Assembly (NCBI GenBank): GCA_905182405.1 | Contig: CAJJBQ010000001.1 | Span: 1,302,001 to 1,366,000, forward strand | From: Akkermansiaceae bacterium | Lineage (GTDB): Bacteria; Verrucomicrobiota; Verrucomicrobiia; Verrucomicrobiales; Akkermansiaceae | Direction of reading: 5' to 3' | DNA: 64,000 nt | Part shown: positions 38,256-48,221 of the stretch, one piece after another | Position numbering within the stretch: the stretch's first letter is position 1 | Layout: the number at the start of each line of letters is the position of its first letter | Program-made: the position numbers and the translations under genes | Notes under the pieces: model-generated | What the model was told of the DNA's origin: nothing | The model's database searches: none | What the model saw: only the letters and a program-made list of their open reading frames with translations

Positions 38256-40060
38256 TTACTTAAGAATTCTTGCAGGTCTTTGATCTCTTGGAGAAGGACC
38301 ATGATCTCTTCACGAGGGAGGTCCGGATCGCCCAGCTGCGCTCGTAGAGAGGCTTCTTTTCTCTGAAAATGAGTGGCTAGGAGCAAGGTCATCGTCTCCG
38401 AGCAGGCTTTCTGAAGGTCGTCGGGGAGATCTTGGCTAAATCCCTTCTCTAGAGCTAGTTGGTCGACTTCACTAAAAGTGGTAAGGAAGGCATTCCGGGC
38501 GGCGGGGGAGTCGGATTCGGGGCGGCGGGAGAGGATCGTTCTTAACAGGTTCCCTCCTGCGGTCTGATCGAGAGCCTCGTGAAGAGCTTCGAGTTGTTCA
38601 CAAAGGGAGTCAGCAACCTCTCGGGATGCGAGTGCGAGATGACAGAGATAGGCGATGGAGGAGTCCATCGGCGAGGGTTCGATAAAGACGGGCTGCTCTT
38701 CGGCGTCCTTGTATCGGTTTTGCCGTTTACTTTGAAACTCGGCTTTCTTTTTAGAGGAGGCAACGACCTTGCGAAATTCATCGGCCCCGAGTCGGAGGCG
38801 GATGGATAGGGTTTGGATGGTGGCGTCCCTTATAAGATCATCACTGATGACGCTGACGAGTTCTCCGAGGCCCTGGAGGAAAGCGGCACGGTCGTTAGGC
38901 GAGGAGAGGTTTGTGGTGGGGAGCTCTTTGTCGAGTTTGGCTTCGAAGAAGTCCTTCGAGTTTTCAACCAGTTTCTGGAATTTTTCGACACCGTGGGTCT
39001 TCAGAAAGGTGTCGGGGTCATCGCCATCCGGAAGATTGATGCGGTTGACGGCGAGGCCGAGTTTGGCGAGGTGAGCGAAAGCTTTATCCGTGGCTTTGTG
39101 ACCGGCAGAGTCGCCATCGTAACAGAGGACAACCTTATCAGTGTAACGTTTGAGTTTGGCGGCGTGTTGTTCGGTGAAGGCGGTGCCGAGTCCGCCGACG
39201 GTGTTTTCGAAGCCAGCTTCATGCATCGCGATAATATCGCTTTGTCCCTCGCAGAGAATGGCGCACTTGGCTTTGCCCATGGCCTTAGTTGCTTTATCAA
39301 GGCCAAAAAGAATGTCCGATTTTTTAAAAATGGGGGTTTCGTTGGTGTTGATGTATTTCCCTCGCTTGTCGTCTTTACGAAGAATGCGTGCACTGAATCC
39401 AACGACGTCGCCGTAGTGGTTCAGGATGGGGAACATTAATTGGTCGTAGAACTTATTGTAGAGCCCGGCACCCGGATTGTTTTCCTTGCTCATGCCACCG
39501 AGGCCGGCATTGATAAACTCGCGGCCGTTGAACCCCTTTTCCTTCACGAGGGCTAGGAATTCATTCGAATTGCGAGGGGCGTAGCCGATGAGCCATTTCT
39601 CGGCAGTTTCCTTGGTGAAGCCGCGGGATTTCATGTAGTCGCGGGCGTGCTGGGCGTCGGGCGATTTGAGGAGGACTTTGTGGTAATAACGGGCAGCAAT
39701 ATTGTTGATCTCCTTATAGCGGGAAATTTTTCGGCGTTTGCGGTCCTCTTCGGGGCTGGATTGTTCTTCGGTGATAGGGACGCCAACTCTCTGGGCGAGC
39801 TTTCGGACGGCATCCACGAAGGGGATGTTCTCGTATTTCATGATGAAACCGATGGCATTTCCGGATTCCTGACAGCCGAAGCATTTAAAGTTTTGCCAAG
39901 AGGTATTGACGTTGAACGATGGGGTTTTTTCGTTATGAAAGGGGCAATTCGCTTTATAAACGGAGCCCATTCGCTTGAGGGGAACGTAGGAGTTGATGAT
40001 GTCGACAATATCAGCTGCGGCGAGCACCTGTTGGATCGTTTCTTCCGGAATTCTTCCCAC
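38231..40060 (-). CDS. dnaG: DNA primase
   Basis: 609 residues. The N-terminal zinc domain has CPFHNEKTPSFNVNTSWQNFKCFGC (C-x2-H...C-x2-C). The core begins RDYMKSRGFTKETAEKW, and the TOPRIM segment reads CAILCEGQSDIIAMHEAGFENTVGGLGTAFT with the DGDSAG acidic triad. The C-terminal DnaB-interacting part is less conserved. It synthesises RNA primers at the replication fork. The start MGRIPEETIQQVLAAADIVDIINSYVPLKR is standard. The gene order dnaG-rpoD on one strand matches the classical macromolecular synthesis operon. Confidence 0.97.
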   Translation of the reverse strand: MGRIPEETIQQVLAAADIVDIINSYVPLKRMGSVYKANCPFHNEKTPSFNVNTSWQNFKCFGCQESGNAIGFIMKYENIPFVDAVRKLAQRVGVPITEEQSSPEEDRKRRKISRYKEINNIAARYYHKVLLKSPDAQHARDYMKSRGFTKETAEKWLIGYAPRNSNEFLALVKEKGFNGREFINAGLGGMSKENNPGAGLYNKFYDQLMFPILNHYGDVVGFSARILRKDDKRGKYINTNETPIFKKSDILFGLDKATKAMGKAKCAILCEGQSDIIAMHEAGFENTVGGLGTAFTEQHAAKLKRYTDKVVLCYDGDSAGHKATDKAFAHLAKLGLAVNRINLPDGDDPDTFLKTHGVEKFQKLVENSKDFFEAKLDKELPTTNLSSPNDRAAFLQGLGELVSVISDDLIRDATIQTLSIRLRLGADEFRKVVASSKKKAEFQSKRQNRYKDAEEQPVFIEPSPMDSSIAYLCHLALASREVADSLCEQLEALHEALDQTAGGNLLRTILSRRPESDSPAARNAFLTTFSEVDQLALEKGFSQDLPDDLQKACSETMTLLLATHFQRKEASLRAQLGDPDLPREEIMVLLQEIKDLQEFLSNLNSRFIR

Positions 40061-40145
40061 AAAGCAATTGAAGGCTGAAATGCCAAAGATGAAATAGGAA
40101 ATTTGGGAATTTTGCAGAATGGCTTCTTCGGGCTATGGTAGGACC

Positions 40146-41573
40146 ATGAAAACGATGATTCTTTTATTTTGCGCTCTAATGGGCTTGATGTCGGCACAGG
40201 AGGCCGATCAACGGGTTCTCGGAAAATCGGTTGAGGGCAGCTACGCTGATAAGGTGGTGGTGATCGAGGTGGGAAAGAAAGATCTGTCGGTGAGTCAGAG
40301 TTTTAAATTTTGGGAGCGTATTCTGAAAAAGGCGGATGATGACGGAGCCCAGGCCATTGTCTTTGATCTAAATACTCCAGGAGGACTCGCCTTTCCGACG
40401 ACGGAGTTGATGACTCAAATCGCGAATTTGAAGACGCCCACCATTTCCTTCGTGAATCCCCAGGCGTTGAGTGCAGGGACCTTTGTCGCCGTCTCAACGG
40501 ATCGAATATACATGAAGCCGGGATCAGCAATTGGTTCTGCTGCGATTGTCGATGGCACGGGAGCCAAGATAGAAGATACGATGCGGGCGAAGCTGGAGAG
40601 CTTTTTCGATGCTCACGTGCGCTGGATCGCAGAGAAGAAGGGATACCGGAAGGACGTTCTGCGGGCGATGATGATCGTCTCGGAAAAGGAACGCAACATT
40701 GAGGGAAATATTGTGGAGGCCGGGGCGCTTCTTGCTCTTAATTCTTCGGAGGCGATTAAGCCGCTCAATGAGGGAACCTTGCTGGCGACTGCCGAGATTC
40801 AGAATTTGGATGCTCTTTTCGAGCGTGAGGGATGGGATAAGGCAGATTTGGTGACGGCGACTCCAACAGGGTTCGAGCGTTTAGCATGGTGGGTGGCCGG
40901 AATCTCCGGACTTTTGATCGTGGTCGGGTTGTCAGGAGGATACTTTGAAATCAAAACTCCAGGATTTGGCGTCGGAGGCGTCATCTCCCTGACCGCATTC
41001 GGAATCTTCTTCTTTGGAAATTATCTCGCGGGGAATATGGCGGGATATGAACTCGCTGCTCTTTTCGTGCTTGGGATCGTCTTTATCGCGATCGAGATCT
41101 TTGTGCTACCCGGATTTGGGATTGCGGGTTTGATCGGGCTCACGATTATGATTGGCTCGCTGGTCTTCGCGATGGTCGATAATGTCGCATGGGAACGTCG
41201 ACAATTTGAAGCACCAGGAATCGGAGGGCTGGGGGAGGTCTTGAATGGACCGGCGATGCATCTTTCGTTTGGGATCTTTGGATCTCTTCTGATCCTCTGG
41301 GCGATGATGCGTTTTCTGCCGAATATTCCCTTTTTTAGTAAACATCTTCTCCCAGGCTCGGTGGCCCTCGGAACAGGAATCAGTGAAGAAGCGGAAACTG
41401 GTCCTCGCATTGGGATGACCGGAACGGCGACTACGGACCTCAGACCATCTGGGAAAGCGGAGATCGATGGAGGGATTCTCGACGTCGTGGCAGATGGAAA
41501 ATTTGTTCAAAAAGGGGACGCCGTTCGTATCATCAAAGAGGATGGGATGGGAGTTGTTGTGAAGGGAGCTTGA
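40146..41573 (+). CDS. NfeD-family membrane-bound serine protease
   Basis: 475 residues from the ATG at 40146, preceded by TAGGACC (Shine-Dalgarno-like). A signal peptide, MKTMILLFCALMGLMSA, leads into the ClpP-like protease domain (about 30-220): FDLNTPGGLA and NPQALSAGTFVAVSTDRIYMKPGSAIGSA, where the Ser of ALSAG is the predicted nucleophile. TM helices follow (LAWWVAGISGLLIVVGLSGGYF, GVGGVISLTAFGIFFF, ELAALFVLGIVFIAIEIFVLPGFGIAGLIGL). The C-terminus is an OB-like NfeD domain (GMTGTATTDLRPSGKAEIDGGILDVVADGKFVQKGDAVRI). It is a long-form NfeD, probably acting in membrane protein quality control. No stomatin partner lies next to it. Confidence 0.92.
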   Translation: MKTMILLFCALMGLMSAQEADQRVLGKSVEGSYADKVVVIEVGKKDLSVSQSFKFWERILKKADDDGAQAIVFDLNTPGGLAFPTTELMTQIANLKTPTISFVNPQALSAGTFVAVSTDRIYMKPGSAIGSAAIVDGTGAKIEDTMRAKLESFFDAHVRWIAEKKGYRKDVLRAMMIVSEKERNIEGNIVEAGALLALNSSEAIKPLNEGTLLATAEIQNLDALFEREGWDKADLVTATPTGFERLAWWVAGISGLLIVVGLSGGYFEIKTPGFGVGGVISLTAFGIFFFGNYLAGNMAGYELAALFVLGIVFIAIEIFVLPGFGIAGLIGLTIMIGSLVFAMVDNVAWERRQFEAPGIGGLGEVLNGPAMHLSFGIFGSLLILWAMMRFLPNIPFFSKHLLPGSVALGTGISEEAETGPRIGMTGTATTDLRPSGKAEIDGGILDVVADGKFVQKGDAVRIIKEDGMGVVVKGA

Positions 41574-41605
41574 GCTGTCTTGTCTGATATGGGAGAACTT
41601 GGGTG

Positions 41606-42157
41606 ATGAAGATAATTACGCTGCTATTCCTTCTTGTCGTTCCTGTTTTCGCAGGGGACTGGGTTCCTCTTTTCGATGGTGAGACGATGAAAGGATGGAC
41701 GAATCAAGGAGATGCCGATTGGCATGTAGAGGACGGAGCTCTCACGGCAAGTGAAGGTGAGGTCTGCCTACTGACGACCGACAAGAAATACGAGAACTAT
41801 GAGTTAGAGCTCGAATTTAAGGCGGCGATCGGTGCCAACAGCGGGGTGTTTCTCAATACTGAAGAAAAGGTGAAAGACGAGGCAGTCGATTGCTATGAGA
41901 TCAACATTGCAGACCCGACTAATCCTTTTCCGACGGGCAGCATTGTGAAGCACCATAAAGTAACTGGGCAGGGAGAAAATGACGCATGGCGCCGCTACAA
42001 GCTCAAGGTGAACAAAGGAACGATCACCATTATTCTTGATGGAAAAAAACTCGTTACCTATAGCGCCAAAAATCCTCGGCCAGCTGGATTAATCGGTCTT
42101 CAGAAGAACACAGGAAAAATCGCGTTTCGTGAAATTAGAGTTAAGGTGCTGAAGTGA
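41606..42157 (+). CDS. Secreted DUF1080 (3-keto-disaccharide hydrolase-like) protein
   Basis: 183 residues from the ATG at 41606 (a GTG lies one codon upstream); GGGAGA lies about 10 bp before it. Signal peptide MKIITLLFLLVVPVFA. The DUF1080 fold opens WVPLFDGETMKGWTNQGDADWHVEDGALTAS and ends RPAGLIGLQKNTGKIAFREIRVKVL, the usual concanavalin-like ending. Predicted His/Glu-lined carbohydrate-binding site; enzyme activity and substrate are not evident. The same domain is fused to the sulfatase at 92. It is a single-domain secreted protein, perhaps periplasmic. Confidence 0.9.
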   Translation: MKIITLLFLLVVPVFAGDWVPLFDGETMKGWTNQGDADWHVEDGALTASEGEVCLLTTDKKYENYELELEFKAAIGANSGVFLNTEEKVKDEAVDCYEINIADPTNPFPTGSIVKHHKVTGQGENDAWRRYKLKVNKGTITIILDGKKLVTYSAKNPRPAGLIGLQKNTGKIAFREIRVKVLK

Positions 42158-42339
42158 ACTTTGGTTTTTAGCCCAAAAATCTCGCCTAGGTTTTGCTTAT
42201 CGAACGAAGCGATCATTTTTCTTTGGCTTCGATTGTTTCTTGACGAGGGTCGGAATGCCTTCGATTGCCTTTCCTTAAAAATACAGGAACATCGCACGAT
42301 GATTGAGATGCGGCAAAAGCTTTTAATTTGGAGACAAAA

Positions 42340-45300
42340 ATGAAGAAATACTTTTTCACACTTATCTTGTTACTTCGCACGTTATCAGCGGAGGTGATCG
42401 TTCCGGTGGATGCCGTTGGGTGGTCCTATTTTCGAGCACTGGATGAAAATGGGAGCCAGATTAGCCCTGGTGAGTTTATCAATCCGCTAGAGGTGGTGGG
42501 TGAACCAAACTTTATCTACTCTTTGTTATGGCCTATTCATTTTTCAGAAAGCTATTCCTCGTTTCGGCGAATCTTTGAAGATTCTTATAATGAGAGTTAT
42601 CCCTTTTTTAAACGAGGGCCCGGATTTACGATGGGAGGAACCGCTCCCTTTAGCCAAGGAGGGGTCGAGGGTATTCAAGGGGGGACCGATCTCAGTATAG
42701 CGACCGGTAACGACTGGAATGTCGTTTGGTTTATTCGAAAGGTCGATGGAGGAAGGCTCGGATATGATCGCTTGAAGCTGACACTTCTTGCGCACGATGC
42801 AGCGATAGTTTTTTTAAACGGAGATATGGTGGCTCGAAAAAATTTATCCGCCAATTTTGATCCGCAGGTCTGGCAGGAAAATCCACTTAAAGATGGAGAT
42901 GAGAATCTTTTCGAGGAGGTCGTTCTTGCTGGTGAGGTCCCCGGACCTTATAAAATTCTTCCGGGTCCCGATAATCTGTTGGCGATCGCGGTCTATCGCA
43001 AGCCAGGAGGAGATGACTTTGGTTTTAAGCTTCAATTGGAAGGAGAGTCCGCAGATGAGATTGAACCGAGGGGACCAATATACTCCAGTGAGGAAGGTGA
43101 GTTGATCGTTACTTGGGTGACTTCCGAGATTGGTAATTCAAGTTTGGAATACAGTAGTTCCGCGGTTGAAATTCAGAACGGGACTCTTTCGCTCGATTCG
43201 GAGACACGCTTTCATCGATATTTGATTCCCAATGTTTTTGCAGGAGCGAGATACGAACTGGACTTTACTGGTCCCACTGGGCAGATGCTGAACTATCAAT
43301 ATGATGTTCCAAGACGGACTGTTTTGGCGGCTTATTCTTCAGATTGGTCTTATTTTCAGATATTTCAAGGAGGGCAAACAGTTGATCCTCAAACCGATGA
43401 TACCGATTTTTATGGCACTTGGATGAATCAATCGCTCGGAGCATTTACAGGAGACGGAGCCTATGATGGTCCCGTTTTCTCTCTCGACGGAATCGGACCT
43501 CTTTCAACTCGAGATCCTGAAGGTGGAGATCAAACCATGTTGGCCACTCCTTTCGGAGGGGATTATCATGCTGTTTGGATGCTGAAGGTTGTCGATGGCG
43601 GGGAGAATGGATTCTCTGATCTTAAGATCGAGGGGAACGTAGAGTCAGGAGCTTACTTTTATCTCAATGGAAAGAGAATTGGAACGGCGAATGTTGGAGA
43701 AGGGTCGAGTGATCGGTGGGCAAGAAATGCGCTAAATTCTTCTAATGGCCATGTTGACCTATCGATTGATCGTGTTCTCCGTCCGGGCCCCAATCTTTTC
43801 GCAGTATCGGTCCACAGCGCGGGAGCAGCGCATAAAAATGTTGGCGGTAGTCTTTCTATCACCGGCGTCAACTACCTTCCTGAAGTTTATCGAGTGGTTG
43901 TTTCGAATGTTGCTGAATCTAGTGCTCGTATCAGCTGGGAAACCAGAAATATTGAGGTTGGAATGGTGAAGTATGGGATCGAGGGTGAACCCATCTTATT
44001 TGCGAATACCGTAGTGGGATTCGAGCATCTCGTCGACTTGTCCAACCTTTCGCCGAAATCTACTTACCAGTTTGAAATTCTAGATTCAGAAGGGCATTCC
44101 TATACACCTCCTGAGGTGGGGACATTTTCGACGACTCCTGAAGTGGTAATTCCCCGTGGTTCTGGAGGATGGCATTATTTGCATTCTTTGGATGAGATAG
44201 GAGATGGCGTGGATCCAATTTTACTTGATTTAGATTTTCAAGAAACTTGGACTAACCTGCTTGAACCCGGTTCAAGTTATGATGGTCCTTCTTTTGTAAA
44301 TGATGGAAAGATGCCGATTGGGTTCGGGGATTTTGTGCAGGAGCAGGGTTCAACCTTTCTCACAGAACCGAATAGCTCAACCGGGGAAGCGTTTTGGCTT
44401 GTGAAAGAGTTTGAAGTAGGGAAGGCCGTTTATACCGATTTAGAATTGAGACTCCGGGGGAGCGGCGGCGCGATCATTTATCTTAATGGAGAGAGTGTGG
44501 GTTCGGCTTCGTTCAGTTCTACGCGCCTAAATCATTGGGAAGAATCACGAATCGAATTGGGAGATCAGGTTCTATTGCGTCCGGGTAGGAATACCATTGC
44601 GATTTTGGTTTATTCTAATTCCACGAATTACTGGTCACAGGGGATCGATCTGGCGTTGATGGGAAATCGGCAGGATATCGCTCTTTCCAATATTGAAGAA
44701 ATCTATGTAGCAGAAGGTGAAATCAAACTAAGTTGGCAATCTTCCTTCGATGATGACCTGACAGTGAGATGGGGGACTGAAGTTGATCAGCTCGATCAAG
44801 AATTAGTAGTAACAAGATTGAACTCACTAGAATCTTTCGTTCAGTTTTCTGGGGTGGAGCAAGGTCAGCGCTATTTCTACGAGATTTTGAAGTCATCTGG
44901 AGAAATTTACGATCCTCCAGCACGTGGGAGTTTTCAAGTTGGCGAAAGTCCGGCCGGACCTCTCTCTAATAATATTCTTTTTTCGAATTCTGAAGGATGG
45001 TCTGTCCTCTATTCGATTGACGCGGTAAACCGCATGTATGACCCTGCGCTTGGAGATAGTGATTTTCACCAAACATGGTTTGCTCAATCTCTCGGTAGCT
45101 ACGTCGGGAATGGTTTGTATGATGGGCCAGCATTCCAATCAGGAATAAGGGCCCCGGTGCACTATGGACTTTCGAATACTCCCGGGACGACCTTATTACC
45201 CCCTCCTGACACCCCTCATATAGGCCCCATCTGGATGATTAAGGAGATCGATGGTGGCTTGACGGGGTATCATAATTTAATTGTCAACGTGGCGGCGCTT

Positions 45301-47691
45301 GATGGAGCTGTGATTTATCTGAATGGTGCGAGGATTGGAGAGAAAAATATGCCTCGGAATGGGGAGGATCGCTTCGGGACTCTGGCGCTTGAAAAAAACG
45401 AATTTTGGTCTAAGGTACCAATTGGTAAAAACGTTTCGATTTTGCCTGGGCCCAACCTCTTGGCGATTTCGATTCATCCCCACAGCTTGCAGGTGGGACG
45501 GGGTTACGGCACGGCCTATTTGGTTGGCTATGAGGGGGTGGCTCCCGGACGCTATGCTTGGTCGAGTCCTCGCGCTACGGCATTTGACCTTCATTGGAGA
45601 TCGGAGGAAGTAGAAGCATCAAGGGTCAGGTTTGGGAAATCACCCTTCGAGATGACTGAGCTCTTGAATGATGATAATCTGGTAAACGATCATCTTGTTC
45701 AGTTTCCCGAGATTGAAGCGGATGAATCTTTCTATTACGAAATTCTTCAAGAGAATGGAGATTCCTTTGATCCACCTTTTATTGGAACGACGGGGAGTGG
45801 CTCTGGCAGTGCAGAAGTGCCCTTTTTATCACTAGAGGATGCGCTTGTTCGATGGAATACCGATTGGCCAAGTCAAGCCACAGTGAGTTACGGTAAGTGG
45901 GGCACAGAGCCCGAATTTGTAACGGTCTTGGATCAAGGATTTTTAAATAATCATGAGATCCTGCTATCGAATTTAGTGAGCGGAGATACTTATTACGTTC
46001 TGATTGAAGCAATTGGAAAAGATGGGCAAACTGAGACGATTAGAGCCGAATTTCTCACTGGAGAAGTGGTTCGTGGGCCCTACTTACAGAAGGCGCATTC
46101 CAGGGGTGTTACGGTACATTGGCGGACGTCGATTCCTATGGGGACTTGGCTTGCTTACGGGACAGACCCAGATGATCTGGATCAGATCATCTCTACGGCA
46201 GATTTGGTGACTGAGCATTCAGCCGAAATTTTGGGTCTAAATTCCGAATCTCTTTACCACTATCGAATTCTTTCAAGCCTTCCAAGCGGAGTTGTAAATG
46301 CATTCGAAGGTTGTTCATTTAAGACGGCTCCAGAGGCAGGAATCTCAAAGCCCACTAGGATTTGGGCGATTGGTGATTCGGGTGGTGCCAATCAAGGTGC
46401 GCGCGAAGTCTATAAAGCATTTGAGTCCTACACGGTGGGTCGTAATCCTGATCTATGGCTAATGCTGGGAGATAACGCTTATGAGATCGGGACTGATGAG
46501 GAATATCAGAAGGCGGTGTTCGATATGTATCCGGAGTTGTTAAAGCGATCGCCACTTTGGGCGACGCGAGGGAACCACGACCACACCAATACTGCTTATC
46601 TTGACGTCTTCGATTTTCCTTCTAACGGAGAAGCTGGAGGAGTTGCGTCGGGGACAGAGGAGTTTTACTCCTTCGATCATGGCAATATTCATTTCATTTG
46701 TCTGAACTCGACGACTTTTCCCGAGGGAATGAAAGAGTGGCTTGAGCTGGATTTGATGGAGTGTCGCTCGGACTGGATCATCGCCTTTTTCCATCATGGA
46801 CCCTATACTTTTGGCTCCCATAATTCCGATCAAGAGCAGGAGCATATTGTGATGAGAGAGCAGATTCTTCCGTTGCTGGAAGACTTCGGGGTGGATCTCA
46901 TTCTTTCTGGACACAGCCATAGTTATGAACGCTCAAAATTACTCGATGGGCACTATGGTTTTTCAAGTTCTTTTGACGAAGCGAAACACGCCCTCGATTC
47001 GGGAAATGGTTCGATCAATGGTTCCGTGGATCGAGATACTGGGCGATATCAATGGTTGGGAGGAACGGGCCCGTATAAGAAAAGGTCGGGTAGGGCCCAT
47101 GAGGGGCAGGTTTCCGTGATTGCTGGGGCTTCAAGCATTCTTTCCCGTCGTGGGAGCCTGAATCACCCAGTGATGGTAAATAGCTTGCGGGTTCTGGGGT
47201 CCATGGTGATCGATGTTGATGGGCTCACTCTTCATGCGCGCTATCTGGATAACAACGGGGTTGTGAGGGACGACTTCACGATTCAAAAGGAATGGCCCGA
47301 TTCCCCGGCGATGAGCTGGTGGGAGGAGCATTTCGGAGATGGATCCCGACCCTACTTGAGTGATTGGCGAGGTGATCCGGATGGGGATAACGTGGACAAT
47401 TTGATGGAGTATGCGCTGGGGACGAATCCCAGTTTTCCGGGGAGAAATGTGCTGGAGAATTACGCGACAGAGGAGTCGATTATTCTCAGGTATCCACGGT
47501 TCCTCGAGAAGAACGACCTGACTTTTGAAATCGAAATGAGCAGTGATTTGGAGACCTTTTTGAGCTCGCCTTTGATCCTGAATGAGATGATTCAAGAAGC
47601 TGATCCGAGTGGGCTGGAATGGTGGGAAGCAAGGCTTCCGATTAGCGCGGAATCGGACAAATATATGCGCCTAAAAATCGAGCGAAAGTAA
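42340..47691 (+). CDS. Giant secreted purple-acid-phosphatase-like protein with four tandem N-terminal modules
   Basis: 1783 residues from the ATG at 42340 (MKKYFFTLILLLRTLSAEV, signal peptide; GGAG lies 6 bp upstream of the start). Four tandem modules of about 275 residues follow, starting near residues 27, 336, 609 and 886. Each pairs a 'W-x-Y...DxDFxxTW...YDGPxF...W(M/L)xKxxDGG...YLNGxRIG...LRPGPN(L/T)xAxSV' domain with a fibronectin-like domain. Two more fibronectin-like domains (about 1158-1330) lead into a purple acid phosphatase/metallophosphoesterase domain (about 1340-1620) with GDSGG, GDNAYE, GNHDH, FFHHGPYT and GHSHSYER, all five metal-binding motifs. The tail reads DPDGDNVDNLMEYALGTNP, a calcium-binding/sorting-like end typical of verrucomicrobial exoproteins. 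Predicted to act on phosphoesters outside the cell. Its base composition is visibly AT-richer than its neighbours. Confidence 0.88.
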   Translation: MKKYFFTLILLLRTLSAEVIVPVDAVGWSYFRALDENGSQISPGEFINPLEVVGEPNFIYSLLWPIHFSESYSSFRRIFEDSYNESYPFFKRGPGFTMGGTAPFSQGGVEGIQGGTDLSIATGNDWNVVWFIRKVDGGRLGYDRLKLTLLAHDAAIVFLNGDMVARKNLSANFDPQVWQENPLKDGDENLFEEVVLAGEVPGPYKILPGPDNLLAIAVYRKPGGDDFGFKLQLEGESADEIEPRGPIYSSEEGELIVTWVTSEIGNSSLEYSSSAVEIQNGTLSLDSETRFHRYLIPNVFAGARYELDFTGPTGQMLNYQYDVPRRTVLAAYSSDWSYFQIFQGGQTVDPQTDDTDFYGTWMNQSLGAFTGDGAYDGPVFSLDGIGPLSTRDPEGGDQTMLATPFGGDYHAVWMLKVVDGGENGFSDLKIEGNVESGAYFYLNGKRIGTANVGEGSSDRWARNALNSSNGHVDLSIDRVLRPGPNLFAVSVHSAGAAHKNVGGSLSITGVNYLPEVYRVVVSNVAESSARISWETRNIEVGMVKYGIEGEPILFANTVVGFEHLVDLSNLSPKSTYQFEILDSEGHSYTPPEVGTFSTTPEVVIPRGSGGWHYLHSLDEIGDGVDPILLDLDFQETWTNLLEPGSSYDGPSFVNDGKMPIGFGDFVQEQGSTFLTEPNSSTGEAFWLVKEFEVGKAVYTDLELRLRGSGGAIIYLNGESVGSASFSSTRLNHWEESRIELGDQVLLRPGRNTIAILVYSNSTNYWSQGIDLALMGNRQDIALSNIEEIYVAEGEIKLSWQSSFDDDLTVRWGTEVDQLDQELVVTRLNSLESFVQFSGVEQGQRYFYEILKSSGEIYDPPARGSFQVGESPAGPLSNNILFSNSEGWSVLYSIDAVNRMYDPALGDSDFHQTWFAQSLGSYVGNGLYDGPAFQSGIRAPVHYGLSNTPGTTLLPPPDTPHIGPIWMIKEIDGGLTGYHNLIVNVAALDGAVIYLNGARIGEKNMPRNGEDRFGTLALEKNEFWSKVPIGKNVSILPGPNLLAISIHPHSLQVGRGYGTAYLVGYEGVAPGRYAWSSPRATAFDLHWRSEEVEASRVRFGKSPFEMTELLNDDNLVNDHLVQFPEIEADESFYYEILQENGDSFDPPFIGTTGSGSGSAEVPFLSLEDALVRWNTDWPSQATVSYGKWGTEPEFVTVLDQGFLNNHEILLSNLVSGDTYYVLIEAIGKDGQTETIRAEFLTGEVVRGPYLQKAHSRGVTVHWRTSIPMGTWLAYGTDPDDLDQIISTADLVTEHSAEILGLNSESLYHYRILSSLPSGVVNAFEGCSFKTAPEAGISKPTRIWAIGDSGGANQGAREVYKAFESYTVGRNPDLWLMLGDNAYEIGTDEEYQKAVFDMYPELLKRSPLWATRGNHDHTNTAYLDVFDFPSNGEAGGVASGTEEFYSFDHGNIHFICLNSTTFPEGMKEWLELDLMECRSDWIIAFFHHGPYTFGSHNSDQEQEHIVMREQILPLLEDFGVDLILSGHSHSYERSKLLDGHYGFSSSFDEAKHALDSGNGSINGSVDRDTGRYQWLGGTGPYKKRSGRAHEGQVSVIAGASSILSRRGSLNHPVMVNSLRVLGSMVIDVDGLTLHARYLDNNGVVRDDFTIQKEWPDSPAMSWWEEHFGDGSRPYLSDWRGDPDGDNVDNLMEYALGTNPSFPGRNVLENYATEESIILRYPRFLEKNDLTFEIEMSSDLETFLSSPLILNEMIQEADPSGLEWWEARLPISAESDKYMRLKIERK

Positions 47692-47795
47692 AGATGGTCC
47701 GCGAATAACAGGAGTTCCTATCACTGTTTGGGAGGGGCGGTGATCCAAAGTTGAATGTGCTTACCCTCGTGCCGTATCTCAGGGCATTAAAAATT

Positions 47796-48131
47796 ATGAT
47801 GAATTTAAGCGAGACTCCCTCAGAGAAAGACGTTGCCAAGAATGGAACGCAAAAAGAAGAAGTTATTCGTGCCGGGCGGCGCTGTCCTTCATGTGAAAGC
47901 GCGAAGACATCGAGAGATTCAATATTGCGATCACAATCTAGTGTTTTAGCGGTAATCTTGTTCGGGTGGATCTTTTTTTTAGCGCGTGCAGCATTTGCCA
48001 GGCGCACGTCGGTTTGCGGAGATTGTGGTAAGGTGAATCGTTATAAGTCAGGTGGATCATGGATCGCTCTGGTATTTTTAGCGCTCTTGGTGGCATTGGT
48101 AGCGATGGCATTTTCCGCTAAAGCACCTTAA
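47796..48131 (+). CDS. Small membrane protein with split zinc-ribbon
   Basis: 111 residues from ATG at 47796 (MMNLSETPSEKDVAKNGTQ). A cytoplasmic CPSC pair (GRRCPSCESAKTSRD) and, after a hydrophobic segment (VLAVILFGWIFFLARAA), a second VCGDCGKVNRY pair suggest one zinc ribbon split around a transmembrane helix, with a second helix at the C-terminus (SWIALVFLALLVALVAMAF). I do not recognise the family. An upstream in-frame ATG at 47751 adds 15 residues. It follows the giant phosphatase on the same strand. Confidence 0.6.
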   Translation: MMNLSETPSEKDVAKNGTQKEEVIRAGRRCPSCESAKTSRDSILRSQSSVLAVILFGWIFFLARAAFARRTSVCGDCGKVNRYKSGGSWIALVFLALLVALVAMAFSAKAP

Positions 48132-48221
48132 GGAAAACGTTTATTTTAACGAATCGGAACCTCAGATAATAAGCATCCTTGGGAGAGGGTGAGCTTCGAG
48201 GTAATTACGTTTCATCGATTT

